A stretch of 64,000 nucleotides of DNA from Affinundibacterium flavidum (GTDB taxonomy: Bacteria; Pseudomonadota; Gammaproteobacteria; Burkholderiales; Burkholderiaceae_D), in the NCBI RefSeq assembly GCF_014284175.1, contig NZ_JACOGA010000012.1:1-64000 (forward strand). Direction: 5' to 3'. This document shows, piece after piece, positions 8,701 through 18,600 of this stretch (the first letter of the stretch is position 1; every line of letters starts with the position of its first letter). Below the pieces are notes generated by a model, which saw nothing but the letters and a program-made list of their open reading frames with translations, ran no database searches and was not told the origin of the DNA. Both the position numbers and the translations under genes were made by a program.

Positions 8701-9140
8701 ACTTCCTGAATCGCTTCCACAAACTCTGACACATCTTCAAAGCTTTTGTAGACCGACGCAAAACGAATATAGGCGATCTTGTCCAGACGTTTAAGTTCGC
8801 GCATGACGAGCTCACCGAGATGGCCAGAGACTATTTCACGCTCACCACTTGCTAATAATTTTTCTTCTATGCGTTGAATCGCGGTATCAACTGCTTCAGC
8901 TGAGACTGGTCTTTTGCGTAGTGCCAGCATCAGGCTTGCACGTAATTTAGATGATTCATATTCAGAGCGACTACCATTCTTCTTGACGATCACGGGCATC
9001 GCTAATTCTATGCGCTCGTAGGTAGTAAACCGTTTATCACAGCTTGCACAGCGGCGACGGCGACGTATCGTATCGCCTTCCTCTGATATTCTGGTATCGA
9101 TAACTTGCGTATCGCCGTGGTGACAGTATGGACATTTCAT
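8688..9140 (-). CDS. nrdR: Transcriptional repressor NrdR
   Basis: This 150-aa regulator controls ribonucleotide reductase genes. The N-terminal zinc ribbon has Cys3, Cys6, Cys31 and Cys34 (KCPYC ... [17 protein letters not shown]), followed by the ATP-cone domain ([29 protein letters not shown], residues ~50-80) that senses ATP/dATP. Length and motif order match the family exactly. It lies downstream of glyA on the same strand, an association common in betaproteobacteria, but a terminator in the 208-bp gap suggests partly separate transcription. The ATG is preceded on the minus strand by AGGAGAA. Confidence 0.97.
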   Translation of the reverse strand: MKCPYCHHGDTQVIDTRISEEGDTIRRRRRCASCDKRFTTYERIELAMPVIVKKNGSRSEYESSKLRASLMLALRKRPVSAEAVDTAIQRIEEKLLASGEREIVSGHLGELVMRELKRLDKIAYIRFASVYKSFEDVSEFVEAIQEVKKK

Positions 9141-9314
9141 GAAAGTTCTCCTGCCAATACCTGATTATTTTTAATATATATCAATGGGTTCAATGGGTTC
9201 TTATGATATTGATTTTTGAGATTTTTTTATTGATCTCAACGAAGATAGAGTATCGTTGATAAAAGATTTTTTTGAACAGTTTTTTGAACAAATTTTTTAA
9301 TAAAAATGTGCCAT

Positions 9315-9344
9315 AAAAAAGCCACTCGAGGGAGTGGCTTTTTT
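9315..9344 (-). terminator. Terminator downstream of glyA
   Basis: The stem GCCACTC (9321-9327) pairs with GAGTGGC (9332-9338), with a GAGG loop. It is flanked by six A and six T, so it can act on both strands. It lies 5 bases past the glyA stop and separates glyA from nrdR. Confidence 0.88.
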
Positions 9345-9348
9345 GTTT

Positions 9349-10596
9349 TTAGTTACCGTAGACAGGGAAAGCGTCAGTTAATTTCTTCACTTCTGTTTTC
9401 ACGCGTTCTATCGTCGCAGCATCATTTGGATTATCCAAAACATCGGCAACCAAATGACCAATCTTGATTGCTTCGGCTTCTTTGAAACCGCGAGTTGTCA
9501 AAGCTGGGCTACCTAAACGAATGCCGGAAGTGACGAATGGTTTTTCTGGATCGTTAGGGATAGAGTTCTTGTTACATGTGATATGGGCAGAGCCGAGAAC
9601 TGCTTCAGCTGCTTTACCTGTAATGTTCTTAGAGCGTAAATCGACCAGCATTACGTGAGATTCTGTACGGCCAGAGATGATGCGCAAACCGCGTTCAATC
9701 AAAGTCTTTGCCAATGCATCAGCATTTTTTACCACTTGTTCTTGGTAGGACTTGAATTCTGGATTCAATGCTTCTTTGAATGCGACTGCTTTACCAGCGA
9801 TGACGTGCATTAAAGGGCCGCCTTGCAAACCTGGGAAGATCGCAGAATTGATGATTTTTTCGTATTCTGCTTTCATCAAAATGATGCCGCCACGTGGGCC
9901 ACGCAATGACTTATGTGTGGTTGACGTCACGAAGTCAGCAAACGGTACTGGATTCGGATAAACACCAGCAGCGATTAAGCCCGCATAGTGCGCCATATCG
10001 ACCATGAAATACGCGCCGACTTCTTTAGCGATTTTAGAGAAACGTTCGAAATCAATACGCAGAGAATAAGCAGACGCACCAGCGATGATCAATTTTGGCT
10101 TGGTTTCACGCGCCAGACGTTCCATGGCTTCGTAGTCGATTTCTTCTTTGTCGTTCAAACCGTAAGACACCACGTTGAACCATTTACCAGACATATTCAA
10201 TGGCATACCATGTGTCAAGTGACCACCCTCTGCCAGAGACATACCCATGATCGTGTCGCCTGGTTTTAAGACAGCAAAGAACACGCCTTGATTGGCTTGT
10301 GAACCAGAATTTGGCTGCACGTTAGCTGCTTCTGCGCCGAAAATTTGTTTCAAGCGATCGATCGCTAATTGCTCCACTACGTCTACGTGTTCACAGCCGC
10401 CGTAGTAACGTTTGCCTGGATAACCTTCAGCATACTTGTTAGTCAGTTGAGAACCTTGCGCTTCCATGACGGCTGGCGAAGTATAGTTTTCAGAGGCGAT
10501 CAACTCGATATGTTCTTGTTGACGGACATTTTCAGCTTGAATCGCGGCGAGCAATTCTGGATCGATATTAGCGAGAGTATGATTCTTGGAGAACAT
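9349..10596 (-). CDS. glyA: Serine hydroxymethyltransferase
   Basis: This 415-aa PLP enzyme interconverts serine and glycine with tetrahydrofolate, the main source of one-carbon units. Family signatures: [46 protein letters not shown], and the PLP-lysine motif [13 protein letters not shown] with Lys229, the same number as in E. coli. The start at 10596 gives [16 protein letters not shown] and has AGGAAA upstream on the minus strand. An in-frame ATG at 10686 would add 30 residues of unrelated sequence ([12 protein letters not shown]) and is rejected. It is followed by its own terminator, then nrdR. Confidence 0.97.
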   Translation of the reverse strand: MFSKNHTLANIDPELLAAIQAENVRQQEHIELIASENYTSPAVMEAQGSQLTNKYAEGYPGKRYYGGCEHVDVVEQLAIDRLKQIFGAEAANVQPNSGSQANQGVFFAVLKPGDTIMGMSLAEGGHLTHGMPLNMSGKWFNVVSYGLNDKEEIDYEAMERLARETKPKLIIAGASAYSLRIDFERFSKIAKEVGAYFMVDMAHYAGLIAAGVYPNPVPFADFVTSTTHKSLRGPRGGIILMKAEYEKIINSAIFPGLQGGPLMHVIAGKAVAFKEALNPEFKSYQEQVVKNADALAKTLIERGLRIISGRTESHVMLVDLRSKNITGKAAEAVLGSAHITCNKNSIPNDPEKPFVTSGIRLGSPALTTRGFKEAEAIKIGHLVADVLDNPNDAATIERVKTEVKKLTDAFPVYGN

Positions 10597-11241
10597 GGGT
10601 TTCCTGTAGAAAAAAAGCGTAAAAAACGAAAAATTAGATTGGGACTGATCTGTAAAAATGCGCCAACTTGTGGATACAAGTCTCAATCACTTTTACCATC
10701 GGGATACCCAGGCGTACGGCCAGAATCGACATCTTTGACTCTGCAAATCTCACGCTTCATGATGGAACTCCATCTTCTGCAAGCTATCTTTGGATAAAAA
10801 AAGGCTGCATTTTCGCCAGTTGCGTGAGACAAAATGGTGCACGAATTTTACGTGAAGAGGGGTATTTCGGCAAGTTACGTAAAGGTAAACACAGCTTTTG
10901 AATCGAGTGAAAGTGTCGGGCTTTCTTGACTGAACTGTTTTCGATTTTTTGTAGGCAAAAGCGGTCTCCAAGAGCTATTTTTCACTTGGAACCACTATTT
11001 TGCGTACTCGGATGGCGGCAAAATGTTTCCTAATATGCTTGAAATTTTGAAACAGGTTAAAACTGAAGTGACATTAAAAGTGATAAAAAAGCTATGTCAA
11101 TCAGTTGTTGGATCCGAAATTAGCTTAATTTAGCTGAATTTGAGAGTCAGATCTATTTTTTCAGGCGTGGTTCATAACGCCTCACCTAGTAAAAACCTTT
11201 AAAATGTCGCCTTTACCAATGACTAATGAAAGCTGGAGAAA
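10597..11241. other. Divergent intergenic region between glyA and ydfG
   Basis: This 645-bp region holds the divergent promoters of glyA (minus) and the dehydrogenase gene (plus). No clear -35/-10 pair, riboswitch or RNA gene was found. A 25-codon minus-strand frame (10760 down to 10683) has a GGAG ribosome-like site but no recognised homology. AT-rich stretches occur near 11080-11215. Confidence 0.4.
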
Positions 11242-11988
11242 ATGCTGGTACTTATCACAGGAGCGAGTTCAGGTTTTGGCGAGGCAATGGCGCGTAAATT
11301 TGTGCAGACCGGGCATCGTGTGATTGCAGCGGCTCGTCGTATCGATCGTTTGCAAGAATTGCAGTCTGAGTTGGGGAACGCTTTACATGCTGTCGCATTG
11401 GACGTCACAGACAAGTTATCAATTGCCACGATGCTGGAAAGCTTGCCATCTGAATGGCGTGATATTGACGTATTGGTCAACAATGCTGGTTTAGCCTTAG
11501 GTGTCGCTCCTGCGCAAAGTGCGAATCTGGAGGATTGGGAAACCATGATCGACACCAATAACAAAGGCTTGGTGCGTATGACGCATGCGCTATTGCCGCA
11601 TTTTATTGCGCGGAAAAATGGTGTGATCTTAAATATTGGTTCGATAGCCGGTTCAACCGCTTATCCCGGTGGCAATGTCTATGGTGCCACTAAAGCTTTT
11701 GTCGACCAATTTACCTTGAACTTACGCGCAGATTTGATAGGTACTGGCGTGCGTGCGACAAATATTGCACCTGGCTTGTGTGGAGGCACTGAATTTTCGA
11801 ATGTCCGGCTGAAGGGGGATGATGCCGCAGCCGCCAAGGTTTATCAGGGAACGCAGCCCTTGACTGCGGAGGATATTGCAGAAACAGCGTATTGGATCGC
11901 TACTTTACCCGCCCATGTGAATATCAACTATATCGAGATGATGCCTATGTGCCAGGGTTTTGGGCCTTTGGCGATACAGCGTAATTGA
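11242..11988 (+). CDS. ydfG: NADP-dependent short-chain dehydrogenase, YdfG type
   Basis: This 248-aa cytosolic enzyme of the classical SDR family probably oxidises 3-hydroxy acids such as L-allo-threonine, serine or 3-hydroxypropionate with NADP+. Visible motifs: cofactor loop TGASSGFG (residues 6-13), NNAG (80-83), catalytic Ser134, Tyr147 and Lys151 (YGATK), and the APGLCGGTEFSNVR segment typical of YdfG. Arg32-Arg33 after the second strand favours NADP. Length matches E. coli YdfG. The ATG is preceded by TGGAGAAA. It lies 67 bp upstream of ybgC on the same strand and may be co-transcribed, but no functional link to Tol-Pal is apparent. Confidence 0.9.
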   Translation: MLVLITGASSGFGEAMARKFVQTGHRVIAAARRIDRLQELQSELGNALHAVALDVTDKLSIATMLESLPSEWRDIDVLVNNAGLALGVAPAQSANLEDWETMIDTNNKGLVRMTHALLPHFIARKNGVILNIGSIAGSTAYPGGNVYGATKAFVDQFTLNLRADLIGTGVRATNIAPGLCGGTEFSNVRLKGDDAAAAKVYQGTQPLTAEDIAETAYWIATLPAHVNINYIEMMPMCQGFGPLAIQRN

Positions 11989-12055
11989 GTTCTTCGCCCT
12001 AAGCAAATCGATGCTTGATCACACCGAACATAAATAAAAGAGATAGAGACAGGCA

Positions 12056-12481
12056 ATGATGCAGACTTTTAGTTGGCCAGTACGGGTATATTACGAAGAT
12101 ACCGACGCAGGTGGTATTGTGTTTTACGCGAATTACCTGAAGTTCTTTGAGCGCGCCCGCACTGAATGGTTACGCGCGATTGGTGTCAATCAAAATCAGA
12201 TGGCGCAAGAATTTAATTCTGTGTTTGTCGTCAAATCGACGGCGGTCGAGTATCATGCGTCAGCAAGACTTGATGATGAACTTATCGTGACAGTGCTGGT
12301 CGAAAAGACAGGTCGCGCATCGATTGCTTTCTCACAAGAGGTACGCTGCGCGGAGCGTTTATTGACGAGCGCCAAGGTGACAATTTGTACTGTCGAGCGC
12401 ACTGAGTGGCGTTCGATGCCGATTCCGGCGCCCGTGTTGAGATTGATTAATCCAGCGCTATTTGCAGCCTCAACGGATTGA
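12056..12481 (+). CDS. ybgC: Acyl-CoA thioesterase YbgC (Tol-Pal associated)
   Basis: This 141-aa hot-dog-fold thioesterase carries the 4-hydroxybenzoyl-CoA thioesterase signature YEDTDAGGIVFYANYLKFFERARTEWLR (residues ~13-40), with Asp17 as the likely catalytic acid. YbgC hydrolyses acyl-CoA or acyl-ACP thioesters and is encoded first in the tol-pal cluster of most Proteobacteria, where it is linked to phospholipid metabolism. Two consecutive ATG codons (12056 and 12059) are possible starts. tolQ follows after 153 bp. Confidence 0.94.
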   Translation: MMQTFSWPVRVYYEDTDAGGIVFYANYLKFFERARTEWLRAIGVNQNQMAQEFNSVFVVKSTAVEYHASARLDDELIVTVLVEKTGRASIAFSQEVRCAERLLTSAKVTICTVERTEWRSMPIPAPVLRLINPALFAASTD

Positions 12482-12634
12482 CGCACCGGTGCATAAAATG
12501 TTCGTGCAACATAAGGACAAGAAAAAATAAGCAATCGAAATAAGTATCAGCAATAGCAAAAAAAGATTAAACGCCTTACGGCGTGTATATCATTTCCTGC
12601 ATTTTCAGCGTTTTAGTTTTTTACCTAGATAATC

Positions 12635-13330
12635 ATGACAGTTACTCACGATCTTTCCTTCTCCGCACTGATTTTGAACGCATCACCACTAGTACAAATT
12701 GTGATGGTGATTTTGTTGCTGGTTTCACTGACGAGCTGGAACTACATTTTTAGTAAAATGTTTGCGATTAAAAAAGCACGGACGCAGACCGAGCAATTTG
12801 AAAGGCAATTCTGGGGTGGTGGTAACTTGGTTGAACTTTATCAACAAGCGACAGCAAATCACCGTGGTAGTCGTGATAAGACCGGTGCTTTAGAGCGCAT
12901 CTTTGAAGCAGGTATGAATGAGTATCACAAAGTGAAAGCGGCGAACAAAGCGAGTCTCGATGCCTCAGCGATGCTCGATGGCGCACGTCGTGCAATGCGC
13001 GCCTCCTACCAACGGGAAATGGATCACCTTGAATCGCATTTGTCCTTTTTAGCATCGGTTGGTTCGGTATCTCCCTACATCGGTTTGCTAGGAACTGTAT
13101 GGGGGATTATGAATTCCTTCCGTGGTCTGGCGAATGTGCAGCAAGCGACCTTGAGTGCGGTGGCACCGGGGATCGCCGAAGCCTTGATTGCGACCGCGAT
13201 AGGTTTGTTTGCCGCGATTCCAGCAGTGTTAGCCTACAATCGCTATTCTCACGACATCGATAGATTGGCAATTCGCTTCGAAACTTTTATCGAAGAATTT
13301 TCGAATATTCTGCAAAGACAGTCACGTTGA
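12635..13330 (+). CDS. tolQ: Tol-Pal system proton channel subunit TolQ
   Basis: This 231-aa inner-membrane protein of the MotA/TolQ/ExbB family has three membrane segments: residues ~15-35 (LVQIVMVILLLVSLTSWNYIF), a second in SVGSVSPYIGLLGTVWGIMNSF, and a third in GIAEALIATAIGLFAAIPAVLAYN. The GLLGTVWG and ALIATAIGLFAAIPA motifs carry the threonines that line the proton path with TolR. With TolR it converts proton motive force into movement of TolA during outer-membrane constriction at division. No clear Shine-Dalgarno precedes the ATG. Confidence 0.96.
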   Translation: MTVTHDLSFSALILNASPLVQIVMVILLLVSLTSWNYIFSKMFAIKKARTQTEQFERQFWGGGNLVELYQQATANHRGSRDKTGALERIFEAGMNEYHKVKAANKASLDASAMLDGARRAMRASYQREMDHLESHLSFLASVGSVSPYIGLLGTVWGIMNSFRGLANVQQATLSAVAPGIAEALIATAIGLFAAIPAVLAYNRYSHDIDRLAIRFETFIEEFSNILQRQSR

Positions 13331-13358
13331 ACGATAAGAATAAGCTGATAGCGCAAAC

Positions 13359-13802
13359 ATGAGTTCTCTTCGTGGCGAACGTAAACGCAAATTTAAGGCT
13401 GAAATTAATGTCGTCCCGTATATCGACGTGATGTTGGTATTGTTGGTGATTTTTATGGTGGTCGCACCGATGACTAATCCTAATGTCATCAATTTACCAA
13501 CGGCAGGACAATCGACAAAACCGCCATCTGACTTTATTGAGATCACTTTAAGCCCGGATGCGTCGGCGACGATTAGTATCACGACGCGTGGCAGCACCAA
13601 TGGTAATAGTAAGCAAGAAGGCAAAGAAAGCGCGCTTGATCGTAAGCAATTGCTGCGCAAATTGAAAGAGTACCATGAGGCCAAACCAGAGTTATCGGTA
13701 CTAGTGTCCGGTGATAAAGACATCAAATATGATGAAGTCATACAGGTGATTTCTGAGGCTAAAAAACTGGGCATCCAACGTGTGGGGCTCGCTACTAAGT
13801 AG
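13359..13802 (+). CDS. tolR: Tol-Pal system protein TolR
   Basis: This 147-aa ExbD/TolR family protein has one N-terminal membrane helix (INVVPYIDVMLVLLVIFMVVAPM). It contains Asp23, the same position as the essential proton-carrying Asp of E. coli TolR. A periplasmic domain follows, ending GIQRVGLATK, a typical family C-terminus. It lies 28 bp after tolQ. Its stop codon abuts the tamA start, whereas tolR is normally followed directly by tolA. Here tolA lies 6.4 kb downstream beyond tamA-tamB. Confidence 0.96.
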   Translation: MSSLRGERKRKFKAEINVVPYIDVMLVLLVIFMVVAPMTNPNVINLPTAGQSTKPPSDFIEITLSPDASATISITTRGSTNGNSKQEGKESALDRKQLLRKLKEYHEAKPELSVLVSGDKDIKYDEVIQVISEAKKLGIQRVGLATK

Positions 13803-13810
13803 TGTATAGC

Positions 13811-15655
13811 ATGGGTCAACATTTATCGCGAGCAGCTACATCTTTAGGACTGAGCGTAGCGTCACTACTGTTAGCTGCTTATGGAATGCGAGAGGCGCAG
13901 GCACAGCAGATTACCGCTGCGGAATCAGTGACCCCAGTACCTCAAGTCGCATTGTTAACGCAGCAAGCAGAAGGTATTTTCGCCAGATTTTACTTGAGCG
14001 AATTGAGTAAGCCTCTCGCTAATTTGCTCAATGAACACGTGCCAGTTTTATCCTCCAGTGCTGAAGCGCAAATTCCTACACCGAGCTTGCTCCGCAAACT
14101 TCAACGCGACATTACCGAAATTTTAGCGACCGAAGGCTACTTTTCTGCGCAAGTTGAATTTAATAAAAATACTGACGGTACCCGCATTGATATACAGGTT
14201 GATCCCGGCGTGCGTACGACGATTAAATCGGTCAGTATTAATTTCACCGGTGAGCTGCAAGCGGCAGCTGACAGCGGCGATGCGGAGGCGATTAAGCGGC
14301 GTGATAGTTTGACGAAGGAATGGAGTTTGGAGCAAGCTCAGGCATTTCGTCAAGATGACTGGAGCCATGCTAAAACCATGTTGATGGAAAAACTCCGTTC
14401 TTATCGTTATGCTGGTGCGACCTTAGTCGATAGTCGTGCGAATATTGATGCCGATAGTCACTTAGCGACTTTGGAAATCGATGTCGATAGCGGCGCCGCT
14501 TTTGTGATTGGCGATTTGTTGGTCACAGGTTTAGAGCGTTATCCGCTGTGGTTGATTGATCGCTTTAATCCTCCCAAAAAAGGCGAGCCATATTCCAGTA
14601 CACGTCTATTAGAATTTCAACGCGCATTGCAAAATTCAGCGTACTTTTCTACGGTCGCTTTCAACATCGATACCGATAGTACGAAAGCAGAAGCATTGCC
14701 GATAGAAGTTTCGTTGGCCGAGCGACAAACGCGCGATTTAGGTTTCGGTACAGGTGTCAGTTCCAGTACCGGTTTTCGTACAGAAGTCAGCTATCGCGAT
14801 AGAAATTTTCTGGATAGAGTCTGGGATTTACGTTCTGCCGTTCGTCTGGAACAAAAGCGTCAACTCTCGTACGCGGATGTGTATTTGCCGCCGAATGACA
14901 ATAACCGACTAGATTCCTTTGGTGTTTTATTCGATCGTTCTAAACTTGCCGGTTTGCTGCAAACGCGCTCGGCTTTGGGTGTAAAACGTAGTATCACCAA
15001 TGGCATGGTTGAGCAGCGCCTGGGGCTCAACTATCTGCAAGAAAAAGTCGAAAACACCTCTATCGAGACAGAACGCCGCAGCCGTGCTTTAGTCGCTAGC
15101 GTGGGATGGACTTGGCGCGACGTTGATGATGTGTTTGCGCCACGTCGGGGACAGCGTGCGCAATTGGATTTTGCGGTGTCAGATAAGGCGCTGATTTCTG
15201 ACCAACGTTTTGTGCGTATGGTGGGTAAGTATCAGTATTGGTTACCGATCGCGGCACGCGATGGTCTTCTGTTTCGTACTGAATTCGGTAAAGTTTTTAG
15301 TAGTAGTGTTGACGGCATTCCTGAAGATTATTTATTTCGTACAGGCGGTAGTACCACCGTGCGGGGTTATGCTTATCAAAGTTTAGGTGTGATCAAGGGA
15401 CAAGCGACCACAGGTGGGCGCATCATGGCAGCTTCCAGCCTTGAATATGTGCATTGGCGTACCGATACCTTGGGTGTTGCAGCGTTTGTAGATGCCGGTG
15501 ACGCAGCAAAAAATTGGAGTGAATTTAAAACGAAGCAAGGCTTGGGAATCGGTGCACGGATTAAGACCCCGGCCGGCCCGATTGCCTTAGATTTAGCTTA
15601 CGGTAAGCAAGTTAAAAAGTTTCGTTTAGACTTTTCAATTGCTATTGCCTTTTAA
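13811..15655 (+). CDS. tamA: Translocation and assembly module outer-membrane protein TamA
   Basis: This ~614-aa Omp85-family protein has a signal peptide (LGLSVASLLLAAYGMREAQAQ) and POTRA domains from ~35 to 290. A C-terminal 16-strand barrel follows, with the lid-lock motif VRGYAYQSLG near residue 516 and a terminal aromatic strand ending in Phe (FRLDFSIAIAF). TamA with TamB moves phospholipids and some autotransporters to the outer membrane. Length is close to E. coli TamA (577 aa). The ATG at 13811 is 8 bases past the tolR stop; a GTG at 13802 overlapping that stop is an alternative start. tamB follows after 44 bp. Confidence 0.93.
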   Translation: MGQHLSRAATSLGLSVASLLLAAYGMREAQAQQITAAESVTPVPQVALLTQQAEGIFARFYLSELSKPLANLLNEHVPVLSSSAEAQIPTPSLLRKLQRDITEILATEGYFSAQVEFNKNTDGTRIDIQVDPGVRTTIKSVSINFTGELQAAADSGDAEAIKRRDSLTKEWSLEQAQAFRQDDWSHAKTMLMEKLRSYRYAGATLVDSRANIDADSHLATLEIDVDSGAAFVIGDLLVTGLERYPLWLIDRFNPPKKGEPYSSTRLLEFQRALQNSAYFSTVAFNIDTDSTKAEALPIEVSLAERQTRDLGFGTGVSSSTGFRTEVSYRDRNFLDRVWDLRSAVRLEQKRQLSYADVYLPPNDNNRLDSFGVLFDRSKLAGLLQTRSALGVKRSITNGMVEQRLGLNYLQEKVENTSIETERRSRALVASVGWTWRDVDDVFAPRRGQRAQLDFAVSDKALISDQRFVRMVGKYQYWLPIAARDGLLFRTEFGKVFSSSVDGIPEDYLFRTGGSTTVRGYAYQSLGVIKGQATTGGRIMAASSLEYVHWRTDTLGVAAFVDAGDAAKNWSEFKTKQGLGIGARIKTPAGPIALDLAYGKQVKKFRLDFSIAIAF

Positions 15656-15660
15656 TTTGA

Positions 15661-15687
15661 CTTTGTTCGACACTTTGTTCGACACTT
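15661..15687. repeat. 12-bp tandem duplication between tamA and tamB
   Basis: The unit CTTTGTTCGACA occurs at 15661-15672 and 15673-15684, followed by a partial CTT. It fills much of the 44-bp tamA-tamB gap. Confidence 0.8.
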
Positions 15688-15699
15688 AATTTATCACCG

Positions 15700-18600
15700 A
15701 TGCCAAGTATGCACGACCAAGAGCCATCATCTCAATACACTGATCCGAAGTTGTTGGCTTCCAAGCCTTCAGCGCACTTCGGTAAGAAATTATTGTGGGG
15801 TGTGCTGGGATTTGTGTTGGTGATTTTGTTGAGCTTGACATGGATATTTCAAAGCAATTCAGGAAGCCGCTTTCTATTTCAAGTAGTACAAAGTTTGAGT
15901 AGTGGCCGATTGCAGTTTCATCAGGTGGAAGGTCGATTAGCGGATCAACTGAGTATTGATGAAGTGACTTATCGCGACGCTCAACACAAGTTGGTGATCA
16001 GTGGTTTGCAGTTGCACTGGCAGCCGTGGGCTTTGTGGAACGGTAGACTGGAGGTCATCAGTCTGTCGGCAAGTACCGTGCGCATCGCTAGTATTCCTAC
16101 TGATACAGCTCCCGTTTTGCCTGCGAGTTTGCGTCTGCCGCTGGAGGTTCACGTACAGAATCTGGCGCTCGGACGATTGATTGTGAGTCAGTTGGCTAAG
16201 AATGATCAAGAGCCGGCGCCAATGACTTTGACCGGTATCGTTGTGACAGCAAAGGCAAATTCTGATGCGCATCAGATTTCCTTGCAGCTCAATTCGGATT
16301 GGGGCGGCATGCATTTGCAAGGCAAAATGCAAACCAGTCGTCCTTTTGCACTCAATGGCGATTTTGTGTATTTCGGCCACCCCACTCAAAATCTTCCTCA
16401 AGTTTTGTTGCAAGGGGGATTAAGCGGGAGTTTGCAAGAACTCCTATTGCAGGCTAAATCAGTGCAGAAATCCAATGACGGCTTAGTGGCTGATCCACAG
16501 CAACAAGTGAATGCTGATTTACAGCTGAAATTGTCACCATTTGCACCACATCCATTGCAGTCCGCAAAACTCAGTGTGCAGAAATTAAATCCACAATGGA
16601 TTAACCCGAATGCACCAAATGCGATGCTTGATATGGCACTCGACCTACAACCGAATCTGCCAAGCAGCCAGTCAAGTAGCTCGGTACAGATCAAGTCTGA
16701 GAACAAAAAAAAATCCGCAAAGCCTGACAACAAAGTCGACGCTGAAGTTGCCAGCAAGGCTGACACTAAGGCCGACACTAAGATTAAAACTAAGGCCAGC
16801 GGTACTGCCGACCCAAGCGATCCTTGGAGTTTGATCGGACAGATCTCGCTACGAAATTCGATGACCCAAACTGTCGATCAACATGGCTTGCCGGTGAAAT
16901 CATTTGAGTCAAAAATTCACTGGCAGGGACAACATTTAGATCTCAGTAAAATCAAAATTGAACTATCTGCCGGAAGTATTCTCGCCGATGCCAAGGTCCA
17001 ATTTCGTCCTGCGATGTTGCCTTTGATCGATTCGAAATTAGTGTTGAAAGACCTCGATTTGGCGCAACTTGATAGTCGTTTGCGCCAGAGTAGGATAGAG
17101 GGCATGCTGCAATTGCAGTCTAAGGATGCGCGACGAATAGATTTTCAAGCGCAATTGAATGAACTGCGTGAACCGCGCGCGAGTTTAAATGCGGACGCCA
17201 GTTTTTTGCTGAATGCACATGGCGATAGCGGCTTGTTGCAGTTTAAGCGTTTGGAACTACAGGCTGATCAAGCGCGCCTGAACGGCATCGGCGAAATAAA
17301 TTTTGAAGGTGACAAGCTCTTTAAATTTCAAGCCAAGTTAGTTCAATTTAATCCTGCGTATTGGTGGAAAGCGCCTGCCGGTAAGCTTGATGGTGAAATG
17401 CAGGTCAGCGGTAATTTAGCGCCACAGCTCAGTATTAAATTGCAATTGCCAAGCTTATCCGGTGAATTAGCTGGCCAGAAAATTTCGGCCAGTGGTACTG
17501 CAGACTGGCAGCAAGCATCACTGTTGAAGCTTGATCAATTTGAATTGCAGTGGGGGGCAAACAAGTTGCAAGCGAATGGTGCCTTGGGTGTTGCACCAAA
17601 TCAGTTGAACTTGAATCTGCAAGCAGATGACCTGACTTTATTTGATTCTTTGACTGGATTCCCTCTCGCAGGTAAAGCGAATGTCAAAGCCACACTCAGT
17701 GGAAAACTTGATGCTCCTTCCACTAAGTTGATACTCCACGCTGACGATTTACGTTCTTCACGTGGTTTGGCGATTGGACAATTAGATGCCGATCTTCAGA
17801 TGGGAATGAATCCGCTCGATCCAATTGTTCTGCAAGTCAATGCCAGTCAATTTAAATCGACTAGCATCGCGTTGAATTCGGTAGCAGATTCACGGCCAGG
17901 GCAGCAATTGCCGATAGAAAAACGTAAAACATTACTTGAGCGTTTGCAGTTATCAGTGCAGGGAACCCGCTGTGATCATAAGATCGATTTAGCTCTGCAA
18001 ATGGATAAGACCCAGCAATTATCTTTGCTGGCACAGGGCGGATGGATACTGGCTAAGGCTGCGCCAGCCGGATCGAAAAAAATGGTCACACCACTTGAAG
18101 CAAATGGCTGGAGTGGACACATAGAACAATTGAAATTGCGTGGTATCGGCGCTAGAGTCGCATCGCATATGCCGCAGGATGATTTGATATTGCAAGCACC
18201 TATGCAGATCAATCTTAACAGTCAAAAAATCAGCGTAGGCGCAGCACGATTCGTCGGTGGATTCGGTAAGCTGGCCTTGGAACAACTTGACTGGACGCCG
18301 CAGTCCTTAGTCACCAAAGGGAAACTCGATGAGTTTCCTGTGATGGAGGTGTTGAAGCTAGTCAAGCCACAAGAAAGTATGCAAGGTGATTTGCGGATAG
18401 GTATGCAATGGGATTTGCAGCTGAAAGACAATGTGCGTGGTGCCGTGAATATCGCACGTCAAAGCGGAGACCTAACAGTGCTCGATGCGGATGGTACCGG
18501 GCATCCTATGGCATTAGGTTTGAGTGAAGCGACATTGCAATTGCAAGCTGGCGGTTTGATCGCAGGTAGCGATGCCGAGCAAATCAAAATACAGATGTTA

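Noticed and set aside
10750..10971. 73-codon minus-strand frame upstream of glyA
   Set aside because: No ribosome site and no protein-family pattern. It overlaps a better-supported small frame and is probably non-coding.
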